From positions 248,001 to 312,000 of the forward strand of contig CATLLN010000002.1 of NCBI GenBank assembly GCA_950022695.1: a DNA stretch of 64,000 nucleotides, given 5' to 3'. Below are positions 1 to 8,672 of this stretch, piece by piece; the first letter of the stretch is position 1; each line of letters opens with the position of its first letter. Source of the DNA: an uncultured bacterium. Its GTDB lineage: Bacteria; Cyanobacteriota; Vampirovibrionia; Gastranaerophilales; Gastranaerophilaceae. The position numbers and the translations under genes are program-made. The notes beneath the pieces were generated by a model. That model was not told the DNA's origin. It saw only the letters and a list, made by a program, of their open reading frames with translations, and made no database searches.

Positions 1-2
1 AA

Positions 3-374
3 ATAAGCAAACATTATTTTAGTTATTTTAATCACTCATTGGATAAAGAAACCGCTGATATAATTGGTGAAATTCCATACAAAATGATAGGTGATGAGAA
101 AAATATTCAAAAAGGTGCACCGGTATATAATATTTTTGACTTCATAAAAATGTTTGTTTTTGGGAATAAAGGATTTAATAGTCACATGAATTTTGTTTCG
201 CTCAAACGTTCAAATGAAAACTTTACTAAACTGCATGAATTTAATTGCAGACATAAAAATATTGTAAACTTCATAATAACATCTATTTTCTCAATAACAA
301 ATTCCGCAGACAAAACCCACAAAGAAATAACTATTTTAGGGATAAAAATAAGATTGAAACGTAAAAAATCATAA
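3..374 (+). CDS. C-terminal part of a possible glycosyltransferase (runs off left edge)
   Basis: The reading frame is open from the first bases of the window and stops at 372-374, so this is the 3' end of a longer gene. About 123 residues are visible. The tail ITILGIKIRLKRKKS, a short hydrophobic stretch followed by a basic end, is typical of the C-termini of many cell-surface glycan glycosyltransferases. That is the only hint of function, and no catalytic motif lies in the visible part. A TTG at 39 is an internal codon rather than a convincing start, because the frame is open upstream and no ribosome site is seen. The gene overlaps the convergent small gene on the minus strand by 6 bp. Confidence 0.5.
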   Translation: MSKHYFSYFNHSLDKETADIIGEIPYKMIGDEKNIQKGAPVYNIFDFIKMFVFGNKGFNSHMNFVSLKRSNENFTKLHEFNCRHKNIVNFIITSIFSITNSADKTHKEITILGIKIRLKRKKS

Positions 375-677
375 CCCGAGAATAAATTTATTTACATTTG
401 CACTCATATTAAGCATTGAAAAAATAGCTTCTTCATTGCGTTTTTTGGTGTTGACTTCTTCTTCCTCACTGACAGTATTTTTAGAATTGCTTTGATTGTC
501 TACTTTTTGAACTTCTTTTTTACGTTCAATCGATTCAATAAGTCGTAAAGCCTCAGATTCCGAAGATACAGTGCTTGGATCAATTCCAAGAGCAATAAGT
601 TTGCGGCGGGTTTGTTCGCTAAGCCTATCTTGTATTACAATAAAACCGGATAAACTTCCGATATTATTTATCGACAT
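369..677 (-). CDS. Small unknown protein (102 aa)
   Basis: I do not recognise this family. The protein starts MSINNIGSLSGF, has a basic/acidic charged middle rich in Glu, Lys and Ser (residues about 50-85), and ends in a hydrophobic VNKFILGL. The region QTRRKLIALGIDPSTVSSESEALRLI is predicted helical. I chose the ATG at 677 because AAAGG lies 8-10 bases upstream. An in-frame GTG three codons earlier would place that ribosome site on the start itself. It reads convergently with the truncated gene at the left edge and overlaps it by 6 bp. No signal peptide or membrane segment is seen. It is probably a cytosolic lineage-specific protein. Confidence 0.65.
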   Translation of the reverse strand: MSINNIGSLSGFIVIQDRLSEQTRRKLIALGIDPSTVSSESEALRLIESIERKKEVQKVDNQSNSKNTVSEEEEVNTKKRNEEAIFSMLNMSANVNKFILGL

Positions 678-779
678 AAAATACACCTTTCTATTATTTT
701 TTTAATGGTTTTAATCCCTAAGTCAACAATTATATTATCGGTACTTTTTGTGTAAACTTTAATTTAAAATTTACGCATG

Positions 780-808
780 TTGTTTTAGCCCTATGTTTTT
801 TGTAAAAT
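780..808 (+). promoter_or_regulatory. Putative sigma-70 promoter of pgk
   Basis: A -35 like TTGTTT (780-785) is followed after 17 bp by a -10 like TAAAAT (803-808), about 32 bases before the pgk ATG. The -35 is imperfect. The call is by eye. Confidence 0.45.
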
Positions 809-840
809 AACCATGCGGTACTTTTAAAAAGGAGAGACTA

Positions 841-2037
841 ATGAAAAAATCAATCAAAGATCTTGGCGATATCCAAGGTAAAAGAGCGTTAATCAGAGTT
901 GACGTAAATGTTCCTCTTGACGCTGACAAAAACGTAACAGATGATACAAGAATCCAAGCAATTTTACCTACCGTAAAATTCTTAAAAGATAAAGGCGCAA
1001 AAATCATCCTTATGGCTCACTTAGGAAGACCAAAAGGTGAAAAAAATCCTGAATTTACATTAGCACCTGTTGCAAAATACATGTCTAAAGTTTTAGGTGA
1101 AGAAGTTATGTTCATCCCTAGTGTTGAAGAAGCAGCTGATTATGTTGCAAAACTTCAAGACGGACAAGTTGCATTGTTAGAAAACATCCGTTACTACAAA
1201 GCTGAAGAAGCTAAAGATGATGATATGACATTTGCACAAGAACTTGCAAAACTTGGTGATTTCTATGTAAACGACGCATTCGGTGCAGCTCACAGAAAAC
1301 ATACATCTACTGCAAAATTAGCTGAAATCCTTAAGCCTGCAGTTTCAGGTTTGTTAATGGAAAAAGAAATCAGATGCTTATCTCAAGCTCTTGATAACCC
1401 TGTAAGACCATTTACAGCAGTTGTAGGCGGCGCTAAAGTTTCATCTAAAATCGGTGTTTTAGAAAACTTAATCGATAAAGTTGATAACCTAATTATCGGC
1501 GGCGGTATGGCTTATACATTTGTAAAAGCTAACGGCGGTAAAATCGGTAACTCAATCTGTGAAAATGACCAAATTGATGTTGCTAAAGCTATCGAAGCTA
1601 AAGCTGCTGCTAAAGGCGTAAAACTTGTTATGGCAACTGACGTTTTAGTTACTGATGATTTTTCAGGTAACGGAACAAACAAATTCGTTAAAATCGATGA
1701 AATTCCAGACGGATTTGAAGGCGTTGATGCCGGTCCTGAATCAAGAAAAGCTTTCGCTGAAGTTCTTAAATCTTCAAAAACAATCTTGATGAACGGTCCT
1801 GTAGGTGCATTCGAAAACCCTGCATTTGCTGAAGGTACAAAAGCTGTATTAGAAGCTATTGTTGAAGCAACTAAAAATGGTGCAGTTTCTGTTATCGGCG
1901 GCGGAGATTCAGTTTCAGCAGCTAAAAAATTCTGCAAAGCTGAAGACTTTACTCACGTTTCAACAGGTGGCGGAGCTTCATTAGAATTCATCGAAGGTAA
2001 AGTATTACCTGGCGTTGCAGCTTTAGATGAAGTTTAA
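841..2037 (+). CDS. pgk: Phosphoglycerate kinase
   Basis: This glycolytic enzyme interconverts 1,3-bisphosphoglycerate plus ADP with 3-phosphoglycerate plus ATP in the cytosol. At 398 residues it is full length for bacterial PGK. Diagnostic stretches are RVDVNVPLD near residue 20 and AHLGRPKG near 60 (substrate arginines), GGAKVSSKIGVLENL near 200, and the nucleotide loop GGGDSVSAA near 355. The start follows AAAGGAGAG by a few bases. It appears monocistronic: a promoter-like pair lies upstream and a strong terminator lies 30 bases after the stop. No other glycolytic gene is adjacent. Confidence 0.98.
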   Translation: MKKSIKDLGDIQGKRALIRVDVNVPLDADKNVTDDTRIQAILPTVKFLKDKGAKIILMAHLGRPKGEKNPEFTLAPVAKYMSKVLGEEVMFIPSVEEAADYVAKLQDGQVALLENIRYYKAEEAKDDDMTFAQELAKLGDFYVNDAFGAAHRKHTSTAKLAEILKPAVSGLLMEKEIRCLSQALDNPVRPFTAVVGGAKVSSKIGVLENLIDKVDNLIIGGGMAYTFVKANGGKIGNSICENDQIDVAKAIEAKAAAKGVKLVMATDVLVTDDFSGNGTNKFVKIDEIPDGFEGVDAGPESRKAFAEVLKSSKTILMNGPVGAFENPAFAEGTKAVLEAIVEATKNGAVSVIGGGDSVSAAKKFCKAEDFTHVSTGGGASLEFIEGKVLPGVAALDEV

Positions 2038-2065
2038 GGGTAAATTTATAATACCAATTATAAAC

Positions 2066-2097
2066 AAAAAGACAGAACAATTTGTTCTGTCTTTTTT
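2066..2097 (+). terminator. Intrinsic terminator of pgk
   Basis: AAAAAGACAGAACAA pairs with the following TTGTTCTGTCTTTTT, leaving a very small loop and ending in a T run. Confidence 0.85.
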
Positions 2098-2106
2098 ATA
2101 TTCAGA

Positions 2107-2135
2107 TTGACCCAAATATAATTTAATGATTTAAT
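2107..2135 (+). promoter_or_regulatory. Promoter of spmA, apparently leaderless
   Basis: TTGACC (2107-2112), a 17-bp spacer and TTTAAT (2130-2135) end only 6 bases before the ATG at 2142. No Shine-Dalgarno sequence precedes that ATG, so transcription would begin at or next to the start codon. Confidence 0.55.
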
Positions 2136-2141
2136 TAGTTT

Positions 2142-2738
2142 ATGAATTATATATTCTATTTTTTAATAGTTTTTTCAATAATTATCGGAGCAATTAACGG
2201 TAAACTACAAGATGTGGTTAATGCAGTTATGTCTGGCGCTGAATTATCCGTAAAAGTAGCATTTTCATTAATTGGAATTATGGCATTCTGGCTCGGAATT
2301 ATGAGGATTGCAGAAAAATCCGGTTTAATTGAATGGATTTCAAAACTTCTTCGCCCGATAACTAAAGTTTTATTTAACGAACTGCCGCCTGATTCTCCGG
2401 CAGTTGGCGATATCGCAATGAACTTTACAGCAAACGCATTCGGACTTGCAAATGCGGCTACACCATTCGGAATTCGTGCAATGGAAAATATGCAAGACGT
2501 AAATAAAGATAAAAAAACAGCAAGCAATTCCATGTGTTTATTTTTAGGGATGAATACAGCAGGTTTTCAACTTATTCCAACTACGGTTTTAGCTGTATTA
2601 CTTGGAATAGGTTATAAAAATCCTACAGAAATTATAGCTCCGACACTTTTGGTTACATCAATTGCATTTATTTCTGCAATAGTTATGGCAAAATTTGCTC
2701 AATGGATATCAAATAAAAAGGAGGCTGAAAATGAATAA
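2142..2738 (+). CDS. spmA: Spore maturation protein A family (nucleoside-recognition/gate domain membrane protein)
   Basis: This is a 198-residue multi-pass membrane protein, matching the usual SpmA length of about 196. It has the Gate (nucleoside recognition) pattern: an N-terminal helix, the GxMAFWLGIMRIAEKSG region near 45-60, a conserved segment with P and N (FTANAFGLANAATPFGIRAMENMQ) near 95-115, and C-terminal helices. In Bacillus, SpmA with SpmB is needed for spore-core dehydration. In non-sporulating bacteria the pair is widespread and its transported substrate is not settled. The gene overlaps spmB by 8 bp, implying coupled translation and a heteromeric membrane complex. Confidence 0.9.
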   Translation: MNYIFYFLIVFSIIIGAINGKLQDVVNAVMSGAELSVKVAFSLIGIMAFWLGIMRIAEKSGLIEWISKLLRPITKVLFNELPPDSPAVGDIAMNFTANAFGLANAATPFGIRAMENMQDVNKDKKTASNSMCLFLGMNTAGFQLIPTTVLAVLLGIGYKNPTEIIAPTLLVTSIAFISAIVMAKFAQWISNKKEAENE

Positions 2739-3264
2739 CCTTCTTAATCTAATTTCTCTTTGGGCACTGCCTGCAATTCTAATAATAGTTTTGACATGCG
2801 GACTTGTTAAAAAAGTTCCTGTATATGAAGAGTTTACTGATGGCGCAAAAGACGGATTTAAAGTTGCGGTTAAAATTATCCCGTATCTTGTTGCTATAAT
2901 TGTGGGGGTTTCAATGTTTAGAGCAAGCGGCGCAATTGATATGATTGCAAATTTTGCATCGCCTCTTCTAACAAAATTCAATATTCCATCAGATACTCTA
3001 CCTCTAATGATTGTACGTTCTTTATCAGGCTCTGGTGCGCTTGGAATATTTTCTGATATCGCAAACTCAGCAGGACCTGATGCATATTCAACAAAACTTG
3101 CAGCAATAATGCTTGGAAGCAGTGAAACAACATTTTATGTGTTAGCCGTATATTTTGGAGCAGTTGGAATTACAAAAATAAGATATGCTTTAATTATCGG
3201 GCTTTTGGCTGATTTTATCGGGATTGCCGCAGCAGTTTTGGTGTGTAATTTGATGTTTGCATAG
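2731..3264 (+). CDS. spmB: Spore maturation protein B family
   Basis: This is the partner of SpmA, a 177-residue membrane protein close to the usual 178. It carries the second Gate-domain half, including VRSLSGSGALGIFSDI near residues 92-107 and GSSETTFYVLAVYFGAVGI near 128-147, both typical of SpmB. The ATG at 2731 is preferred over one 12 codons upstream because AAAGGAGG inside the end of spmA lies at the right distance. Its 3' end overlaps the convergent zinc-ribbon gene by 50 bp. The substrate is unknown. Confidence 0.9.
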   Translation: MNNLLNLISLWALPAILIIVLTCGLVKKVPVYEEFTDGAKDGFKVAVKIIPYLVAIIVGVSMFRASGAIDMIANFASPLLTKFNIPSDTLPLMIVRSLSGSGALGIFSDIANSAGPDAYSTKLAAIMLGSSETTFYVLAVYFGAVGITKIRYALIIGLLADFIGIAAAVLVCNLMFA

Positions 3265-3595
3265 CATCAACCCAGCTTTGAGTATATTCATTTATTTCAT
3301 TTTTTACAATTTCACGAACCACAATTGCGTAATTTATATTTATACAATCTATTTTTTCAATTTCTTCAACCTTGTAAGCTTTACCGCCGCAGTTAGGACA
3401 GAATTCAGCTTCCGGTACAACTTCACCGTTTCTGATTGTAGCACGCTCTTTTACACCACAGCAAGCACAACGGGTAATATACCAGTGATTTTCTATTAAT
3501 TCTCCGCAATCCGGACAGTAACCAATATCTGTATCTAACGGTACTTTATTATGCTGACATTTTTTATTAAAATTAAAAAGCTCACTCCATTGCAT
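3215..3595 (-). CDS. Zinc-ribbon protein of unknown function (126 aa)
   Basis: Three Cys pairs (CPDC near residue 28, CACC near 44, CPNC near 67) and a further Cys near residue 13 suggest rubredoxin-like zinc ribbons in the N-terminal 75 residues. A charged helical tail follows (VVREIVKNEINEYTQSWVDAM). No enzyme signature is visible. It could be a nucleic-acid or protein-binding adaptor. The 3' end lies under the end of spmB on the other strand by 50 bp. No ribosome site precedes the ATG. Instead a good promoter ends 6 bases upstream, so a leaderless mRNA is likely. Confidence 0.7.
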   Translation of the reverse strand: MQWSELFNFNKKCQHNKVPLDTDIGYCPDCGELIENHWYITRCACCGVKERATIRNGEVVPEAEFCPNCGGKAYKVEEIEKIDCININYAIVVREIVKNEINEYTQSWVDAMQTSNYTPKLLRQSR

Positions 3596-3601
3596 AATAT
3601 A

Positions 3602-3629
3602 TTTATAATTAGTTTTTTTTATTAGTCAA
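3602..3629 (-). promoter_or_regulatory. Promoter of the zinc-ribbon gene, apparently leaderless
   Basis: Read on the minus strand, TTGACT (3624-3629), a 16-bp spacer and TATAAA (3602-3607) end 6 bases before the ATG at 3595. The predicted transcription start coincides with the start codon. Confidence 0.6.
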
Positions 3630-3640
3630 GGAAACTACTT

Positions 3641-3656
3641 TGTAAACAAATGTAAC
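3641..3656 (+). promoter_or_regulatory. TGTAA direct-repeat box 1
   Basis: TGTAAACAAATGTAAC contains two TGTAA units exactly 10 bp apart, 98 bp upstream of the gene at 3739. The same arrangement occurs at 25565, 32350, 41916 and 45610, always upstream of a small unknown gene. The layout resembles response-regulator boxes of the CpxR/OmpR type (GTAAA-N5-GTAAC). Confidence 0.45.
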
Positions 3657-3687
3657 AGAAAAACCCAACCTTGAAATCACAACTTTT

Positions 3688-3703
3688 CAAAATACTTTAT
3701 ATA
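3688..3703 (+). promoter_or_regulatory. Shared promoter-like core CAAAATACTTTATATA
   Basis: This 16-mer is repeated exactly at 25604-25619 and, with one substitution and one inserted base, at 45656. Each copy stands 29-36 bases before the start of a small unknown gene. TATATA is the likely -10 region. No standard -35 is seen at the usual distance, consistent with activator dependence on the nearby direct repeat. Confidence 0.45.
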
Positions 3704-3738
3704 ACTAAGAGAGATTTAATAAGAAGAGGACAAAAGTT

Positions 3739-4134
3739 ATGGCTATTTCAAATTTCCAAGAAAAGTTGTTATTTTACACACAACAAAAAAGCAGAATCAG
3801 TATGCAATTATCTGATGTTCAAATGAGACAATTATCAGCATCAAAAACAATTCAAACAAAACAGCAAGAATTCAATGCAAAATTAAGTGCATTGTATTAC
3901 GATGAAGAATACGGTTATGGTACAGATGAATATTCAGAAATGTTACTACAGCTTCAAAGCGAACACGAATTTGAACTTGCAAGTATAAATTCTTGGGAAT
4001 CACAACTCGATATTGAAAAAGAAAACTTAGAAACACAGTTAAATGAAATTCAATCTTATGAAAGTACATGGCAAAAATTACTTTCAGCTGCAATCAAAAC
4101 AGATTTTGTATACGGCGGTATTGGCGGTAAATAA
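3739..4134 (+). CDS. Small Gln-rich coiled-coil protein, unknown function (131 aa)
   Basis: I do not recognise the family. The sequence is Gln/Ser/Glu-rich and almost entirely helical: residues 5-55 and 75-115 form long amphipathic helices with no proline, and a Tyr/Glu/Gly turn (YYDEEYGYGTDEY, about 53-65) separates them. It ends in VYGGIGGK. There is no signal peptide. The overall shape, a helical hairpin of about 130 residues, recalls structural or chaperone-like small proteins, but no homology is claimed. AGAGGA lies 9 bases before the ATG. Upstream are a TGTAA direct repeat and the shared CAAAATACTTTATATA core. Confidence 0.7.
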   Translation: MAISNFQEKLLFYTQQKSRISMQLSDVQMRQLSASKTIQTKQQEFNAKLSALYYDEEYGYGTDEYSEMLLQLQSEHEFELASINSWESQLDIEKENLETQLNEIQSYESTWQKLLSAAIKTDFVYGGIGGK

Positions 4135-4154
4135 TAGCATAACTTCTTATATAT

Positions 4155-4192
4155 AAAAAAGGTGGAAATTGTTAATACAATTTCCACCTTTT
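4155..4192. terminator. Bidirectional terminator between the coiled-coil gene and fusA
   Basis: AAAAAGGTGGAAATTG and CAATTTCCACCTTTT form a long stem around a TTAATA loop, with A and T runs on both sides. It can end both convergent transcripts. Confidence 0.85.
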
Positions 4193-4213
4193 AACTTTTA
4201 AATTATTTAAAAC

Positions 4214-6301
4214 CTATGCTTTAGCACCTGATTTTGAAATAATTTCGTCTTCGATGTTTTTCGGAACTTGTTCGTAGCATTGGAATTCCATAGAGAATGT
4301 ACCACGACCTTGAGTATTTGATCTCAAGTCTGTAGCATATCCGAACATGTTAGCCAACGGAACAAGAGCTCTAACGATAACGTTTCCGGTATTACCAAGA
4401 GGTTCTTGACCTTCAACACGACCGCGACGTCTTGAAATATCACCGATGATTGTACCTGTAAATTCGTCTGGAATTTCAACTTCAACTTTCATCATAGGTT
4501 CTAAGATACAAGGTTGAGCTTTTTTAGTACCTTCTTTAATAGCCATTGAACCAGCAATTTTGAACGCCATTTCAGAAGAGTCGACTTCGTGGTAAGATCC
4601 ATCATAAAGTTCAACTTTAACGTCAATCATTGGATAACCTGCTAAGATACCGCCTTCAAGAGCTTCTTCCATACCTTTTCTAGCCGGTTCGATGTATTCT
4701 TTCGGAACAGCACCACCAACGATTTTGTTTTCGAATACGAATCCTGCATTTTCTTCAGCTGGAGAGATTCTAATTTTAACGTGACCGTATTGACCTTTAC
4801 CACCTGATTGGCGAGCAAATTTAGAATCTTGATCAGCGTTTCCGCGAATTGTTTCACGGTAAGCAACTTGAGGTTTACCAATATTAGCTTCTACTTTGAA
4901 TTCTCTCATCATACGGTCAACAATGATATCAAGGTGAAGTTCACCCATACCGGAAATGATTGTTTGACCGGTTTCTTCATCAGATTTAACACGGAATGAC
5001 GGATCTTCTTCAGCAAGTTTTTGAAGAGCGATACCCATTTTATCTTGGTCAGCTTTTGTTTTTGGTTCAATAGCAACAGAGATAACCGGTTCAGGGAAAG
5101 TCATTCTTTCTAAGATGATAGGTGCTTTTTCATCACATAATGTATCACCTGTTGTTGTATCTTTTAAACCAACAGCAGCACAGATATCACCTGCGTATAC
5201 TTCTGATTCTTCTTGACGTTGGTCAGCATACATACGAACCAATCTTGAAATACGTTCTTTTTTACCATTTGTTGAGTTAAGAACATAAGAACCTGATGTA
5301 ATAACACCAGAATAAACTCTTAAGAATGTTAAACGTCCAACGAATGGGTCTGTCATAACTTTGAATGATAAAGCTGAGAACGGTTCAGAATCAGATGAAT
5401 GTCTTTCAGTTTTTGTACCATCTTCTAATTCACCTTCAATAGCTTTAACATCAACCGGTGATGGCATATAATCAACAACGTTGTTCAACAATAATTGAAC
5501 ACCTTTGTTTTTAAATGCTGTACCGCAGCAAACAGGAACGATTTTGTTATCACAAACAGCTTTTCTTAATACTGCTTTTAATTCATTAACAGTAATTGAT
5601 TCAGGATCTTCAAAGAATTTTTCCATTAAAGCGTCATCTTCAGATGCGATAGCTTCAACCATAGCATCACGGTATTCTTTAGCTTTTTCAGCTAATTCTG
5701 CCGGAATATCTTCTTCTTTAATATCAGTACCTAAATCGTTTGTATAAATTTCAGCTTTCATTGTCATTAAGTCAACTAAGCCTGTAAATTGATCTTCTGC
5801 ACCGATAGGTAATTGAATAGGAACAGCGTTAGCACCTAGTCTGTTTTTGATTTGGTCAACTACACGATAGAAGTCTGCACCTGTTCTGTCCATTTTGTTA
5901 ACAAAAACCATACGAGGAACTTCGTAACGGTTTGCTTGTCTCCAAACTGTTTCAGATTGAGATTGAACACCGCCAACCGCACAGAATACAGCTACAACAC
6001 CATCAAGTACACGAAGTGAACGTTCAACTTCAATTGTAAAGTCAACGTGACCCGGGGTATCGATAATGTTGATTTGGTGATTTTTCCAAGAAGCAGTAAC
6101 CGCAGCAGATTGAATTGTAATACCACGTTCTTTTTCTTGTTCCATAAAGTCAGTTACAGCTGCACCATCGTGAGTCTCACCAATTTTGTGAGTTTTACCT
6201 GTGTAAAACAAGATACGTTCTGTTGTAGTTGTTTTACCGGCATCGATGTGGGCTGCAATACCAATGTTTCTAATTTTTTCCAATGGAGTTTTTCTAGCCA
6301 T
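4214..6301 (-). CDS. fusA: Translation elongation factor G
   Basis: This GTPase drives ribosomal translocation and, with ribosome recycling factor, subunit splitting. It has 695 residues, close to the 690-705 of bacterial EF-G. The GTP-binding motifs are intact: [13 protein letters not shown] near residue 17, DTPGH near 82 and NKMD near 136. Domains II to V follow, including GMGELHLDI near 455. AAAGGA precedes the ATG. It stands alone here, not next to rpsL, rpsG or tuf as in the usual str operon. Confidence 0.98.
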   Translation of the reverse strand: MARKTPLEKIRNIGIAAHIDAGKTTTTERILFYTGKTHKIGETHDGAAVTDFMEQEKERGITIQSAAVTASWKNHQINIIDTPGHVDFTIEVERSLRVLDGVVAVFCAVGGVQSQSETVWRQANRYEVPRMVFVNKMDRTGADFYRVVDQIKNRLGANAVPIQLPIGAEDQFTGLVDLMTMKAEIYTNDLGTDIKEEDIPAELAEKAKEYRDAMVEAIASEDDALMEKFFEDPESITVNELKAVLRKAVCDNKIVPVCCGTAFKNKGVQLLLNNVVDYMPSPVDVKAIEGELEDGTKTERHSSDSEPFSALSFKVMTDPFVGRLTFLRVYSGVITSGSYVLNSTNGKKERISRLVRMYADQRQEESEVYAGDICAAVGLKDTTTGDTLCDEKAPIILERMTFPEPVISVAIEPKTKADQDKMGIALQKLAEEDPSFRVKSDEETGQTIISGMGELHLDIIVDRMMREFKVEANIGKPQVAYRETIRGNADQDSKFARQSGGKGQYGHVKIRISPAEENAGFVFENKIVGGAVPKEYIEPARKGMEEALEGGILAGYPMIDVKVELYDGSYHEVDSSEMAFKIAGSMAIKEGTKKAQPCILEPMMKVEVEIPDEFTGTIIGDISRRRGRVEGQEPLGNTGNVIVRALVPLANMFGYATDLRSNTQGRGTFSMEFQCYEQVPKNIEDEIISKSGAKA

Positions 6302-6457
6302 TTTGTTTTTCCTTTTTCTATTTATATGTACATCGCTATTTTATATTTAGCCTCATTTTAATTATTCCATAAACATGATATTTTTCAAACGAATACAAGC
6401 TTTTTATGAAAGATTATTAATATTAGCAAAAATTATTTTTACAGACATTAAAACATT

Positions 6458-7261
6458 ATGAAAATCATGCCGGAACACTCATATAATACTAGTTGCAGAA
6501 AATCTGTTTCATTTGGTTCAACCGACAGATATTACAAGACAGAAGCAGGAAAAGAAATCGGAAATAATACCTGGCTTTTCAGGGAAGATATTAGCTGGCA
6601 TAATTTAGCTCAATTAGAGATTTCACACTTTCAACATAAAGACAAGGTTAATATCATTCAATTTGCAGCTTCTGACGGTTCGGAAGGTTATACTCAAATA
6701 ATGTCGCTACTTGAAAATGCAAAAAGAAAAGAGGTAAATAAATTCTTCCCAATTCAGGCTTTTGATATAAACGAATTCATTATAAATAGAGCTAAAAGCG
6801 GCAAAATTTGTCTTGGAGAAAAAGATATTCAACATTTGCGCACAAATTCTATAAATATTCCAACGTATTTTGAACGTATGCCTTTTACATTCAATTTATC
6901 AGACAGAGAGCTTGAAACTTTAAGAAATCATCCTTATAAAATTATAGGTACAAGAAATGAATTCAAAGTTTCTGATATCTTAACAAGCAGAATTTCTTTT
7001 AAACAAGGTGATATGTTTGAGATTCTTCCCAAAATAAAAGATGATTCAAACACAATTATCTTATGCCGAAATATTTTAGGATATTTTTTCGAAGAACCAA
7101 ATATAATAAATAACTTTGTAGAAACAATTTCAAAAGTGTTGAAAAAAGGAAGCTTATTTGTTATTGGAAAATTAGATACGGAGCTTCTAAAAATAGAAAA
7201 ATTACTTAAAGATAACTCATTTATTAAAATCTCTAAAAATGTATTTTTAAAAGTAAAATAA
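6458..7261 (+). CDS. CheR-like SAM-dependent methyltransferase
   Basis: The fold resembles the catalytic domain of chemotaxis methyltransferase CheR. The SAM-binding segment IIQFAASDGSEGY lies at residues 66-78, an acidic residue in AFDIN follows at about 103, and ILCRNILGYFFEE (about 201-213) matches the CheR pattern of RN followed by a Tyr-Phe pair. Instead of the CheR N-terminal helical domain it carries a short leader with SVSFGS at 16-21, and the middle (125-175) is unusual. No chemoreceptor or CheB is nearby, so the substrate is unknown and it may not act in chemotaxis. No ribosome site is evident before the ATG at 6458. It is single, with a shared terminator behind it. Confidence 0.7.
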   Translation: MKIMPEHSYNTSCRKSVSFGSTDRYYKTEAGKEIGNNTWLFREDISWHNLAQLEISHFQHKDKVNIIQFAASDGSEGYTQIMSLLENAKRKEVNKFFPIQAFDINEFIINRAKSGKICLGEKDIQHLRTNSINIPTYFERMPFTFNLSDRELETLRNHPYKIIGTRNEFKVSDILTSRISFKQGDMFEILPKIKDDSNTIILCRNILGYFFEEPNIINNFVETISKVLKKGSLFVIGKLDTELLKIEKLLKDNSFIKISKNVFLKVK

Positions 7262-7287
7262 AAAAGACCTCTTTATGAGGTCTTTTT
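7261..7287. terminator. Bidirectional terminator
   Basis: AAAAAGACCTC and GAGGTCTTTTT form a perfect 11-bp stem with a TTTAT loop between two convergent genes. Confidence 0.9.
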
Positions 7288-7304
7288 CATTATAGTTAAT
7301 TTAA

Positions 7305-7859
7305 TTAAATTTCGATATCACCGTATTTTTTAAATAAATCAGCGGCAGCCTGTTGAGTTTGTTTTTTCAAAGCATCTTCTGCAGCGTCAGTGGTTCTTTG
7401 AAATATTGTCCACTCATCAAGTACTTTTGTAGCTGCTACTGCATTATCTAAACTGTTAGAAACATCTAAAGAATCATATGCTTTTAATGCTGCATCTTTA
7501 CTAGCTAATCGCATAACAGTTTCACAAGCTTCGCCTTTTTTCTTACCGCCAACACCATCTGTGCCGTCCCAAGTCGATTTAATTGTTAAAAACTCATTAT
7601 GCGGAACAGCTTTTCCACGAATATCTCCAATATAAGCATTTGCACAATAATTACCATTTACTCTATATCGCAACGGAGTAAATTCGCTTGTTCCTTTTAC
7701 AACTTCTAAATCCCAATACTTAGTACCAGCAAGCTCTTCACCTGCTTTACCTAATCTTTCAATAACCTTTGCTCCTGCTGCTTCTAAATCTTTAGGAGAA
7801 CATTTAATTTTAAGTGCCATACCAAAATTTGGAGATTGTACATTGTTTTTAACTTCCAT
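7305..7859 (-). CDS. Unknown protein (184 aa) with N-terminal SPNFGM motif
   Basis: I do not recognise the family. After MEVKNNVQ comes SPNFGMALKI (residues 9-18), a motif that also occurs as KPFGMNVRV in the 95-residue protein at 25201-25488, where it is likewise followed by a helix containing AG and EEL. The rest is a mixed alpha/beta domain with a Gly/Lys turn (GVGGKKKGE, near 112) and a helical, Ala-rich C-terminal third. No signal peptide or membrane segment is seen. The ATG at 7859 is favoured because AAGGA lies upstream. An in-frame start 13 codons earlier would place that site inside the gene. Confidence 0.65.
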   Translation of the reverse strand: MEVKNNVQSPNFGMALKIKCSPKDLEAAGAKVIERLGKAGEELAGTKYWDLEVVKGTSEFTPLRYRVNGNYCANAYIGDIRGKAVPHNEFLTIKSTWDGTDGVGGKKKGEACETVMRLASKDAALKAYDSLDVSNSLDNAVAATKVLDEWTIFQRTTDAAEDALKKQTQQAAADLFKKYGDIEI

Positions 7860-7962
7860 TGGGTAAATTTCCTTCCTGCTTATTACACACATATACATTA
7901 AAGATAATAAAAATAAAATTTGCTGATTTTACAAACATTATTACGATTTATTAACATTTATT

Positions 7963-8670
7963 CTAAATACCGACAGATAAGCCTGCACAAAGATTTATAG
8001 ATTGACCTGTAATTCCTTTAGCTTCATCTGCCATCAAATATTTAACAAGTCCCGCAACTTCTTCAGGTTTTACGAAGCGTCTTTGCGGTATACATTCAAG
8101 GATTTCATCTTCTGAGAATTCACTATCTTCAATTGAAGATTTCCCCAGTTCTGTATCAACCCATCCGGGATTAATTGTATTTACTGTAATGCCATATTGA
8201 GCAAGCTCTAATCCCGCAGCCTTTGAAAGTCCGATAAGTCCTGCCTTTGTTGAAGAATACAAACTTGCATGTGCTTCTCCCATTACTCCTGAAATTGAAC
8301 CGATATTAATTATTCTTCCAAATCGCTGAGATTTCATATAAGGTACAGCACAATTCGTTAAATAAATCGGAGCTTTTAAATTCACTGCAATTATATGATT
8401 CAAGTCTGATAAACTAACTTCATCAATACATCCGTAAATATATTCTCCAGCATTATTTACAAGAACATCAATACTTCTTTCTTGTATAAATTCACCAAGT
8501 TTAACAAGCTCATCTTCATTTGCAAGGTCGCATACAAAATACCCTGCGTTGTCGAAACTTTTCAACGCTTCTTCATTTCTTCCGGTAACGTAAACCTGAC
8601 CAACAGCTTTTAAATTCTCTGCTATTGCTCTGCCAATCCCCTTTGATGCACCTGTAACTAATATATTCAT
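7963..8670 (-). CDS. Short-chain dehydrogenase/reductase (SDR family, FabG-like)
   Basis: This is an NAD(P)H-dependent oxidoreductase of the classical SDR family. TGASKGIG at residues 6-13 binds the cofactor, NNAG lies at 72-75, and the catalytic Ser in NIGSIS (about 125) plus Tyr138 and Lys142 (YSSTK) form the active site. At 235 residues it is a little shorter than FabG. The substrate cannot be told from sequence, and both 3-oxoacyl-ACP reduction and sugar/alcohol oxidation are possible. It is the last gene of the block nrtR-secG-unknown-SDR, starting 2 bases after the preceding stop. Confidence 0.88.
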   Translation of the reverse strand: MNILVTGASKGIGRAIAENLKAVGQVYVTGRNEEALKSFDNAGYFVCDLANEDELVKLGEFIQERSIDVLVNNAGEYIYGCIDEVSLSDLNHIIAVNLKAPIYLTNCAVPYMKSQRFGRIINIGSISGVMGEAHASLYSSTKAGLIGLSKAAGLELAQYGITVNTINPGWVDTELGKSSIEDSEFSEDEILECIPQRRFVKPEEVAGLVKYLMADEAKGITGQSINLCAGLSVGI

Positions 8671-8672
8671 AA

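Noticed and set aside
771-1007. A hydrophobic minus-strand frame over the pgk start
   Set aside because: It overlaps the well-supported pgk gene and its promoter and has no ribosome site.
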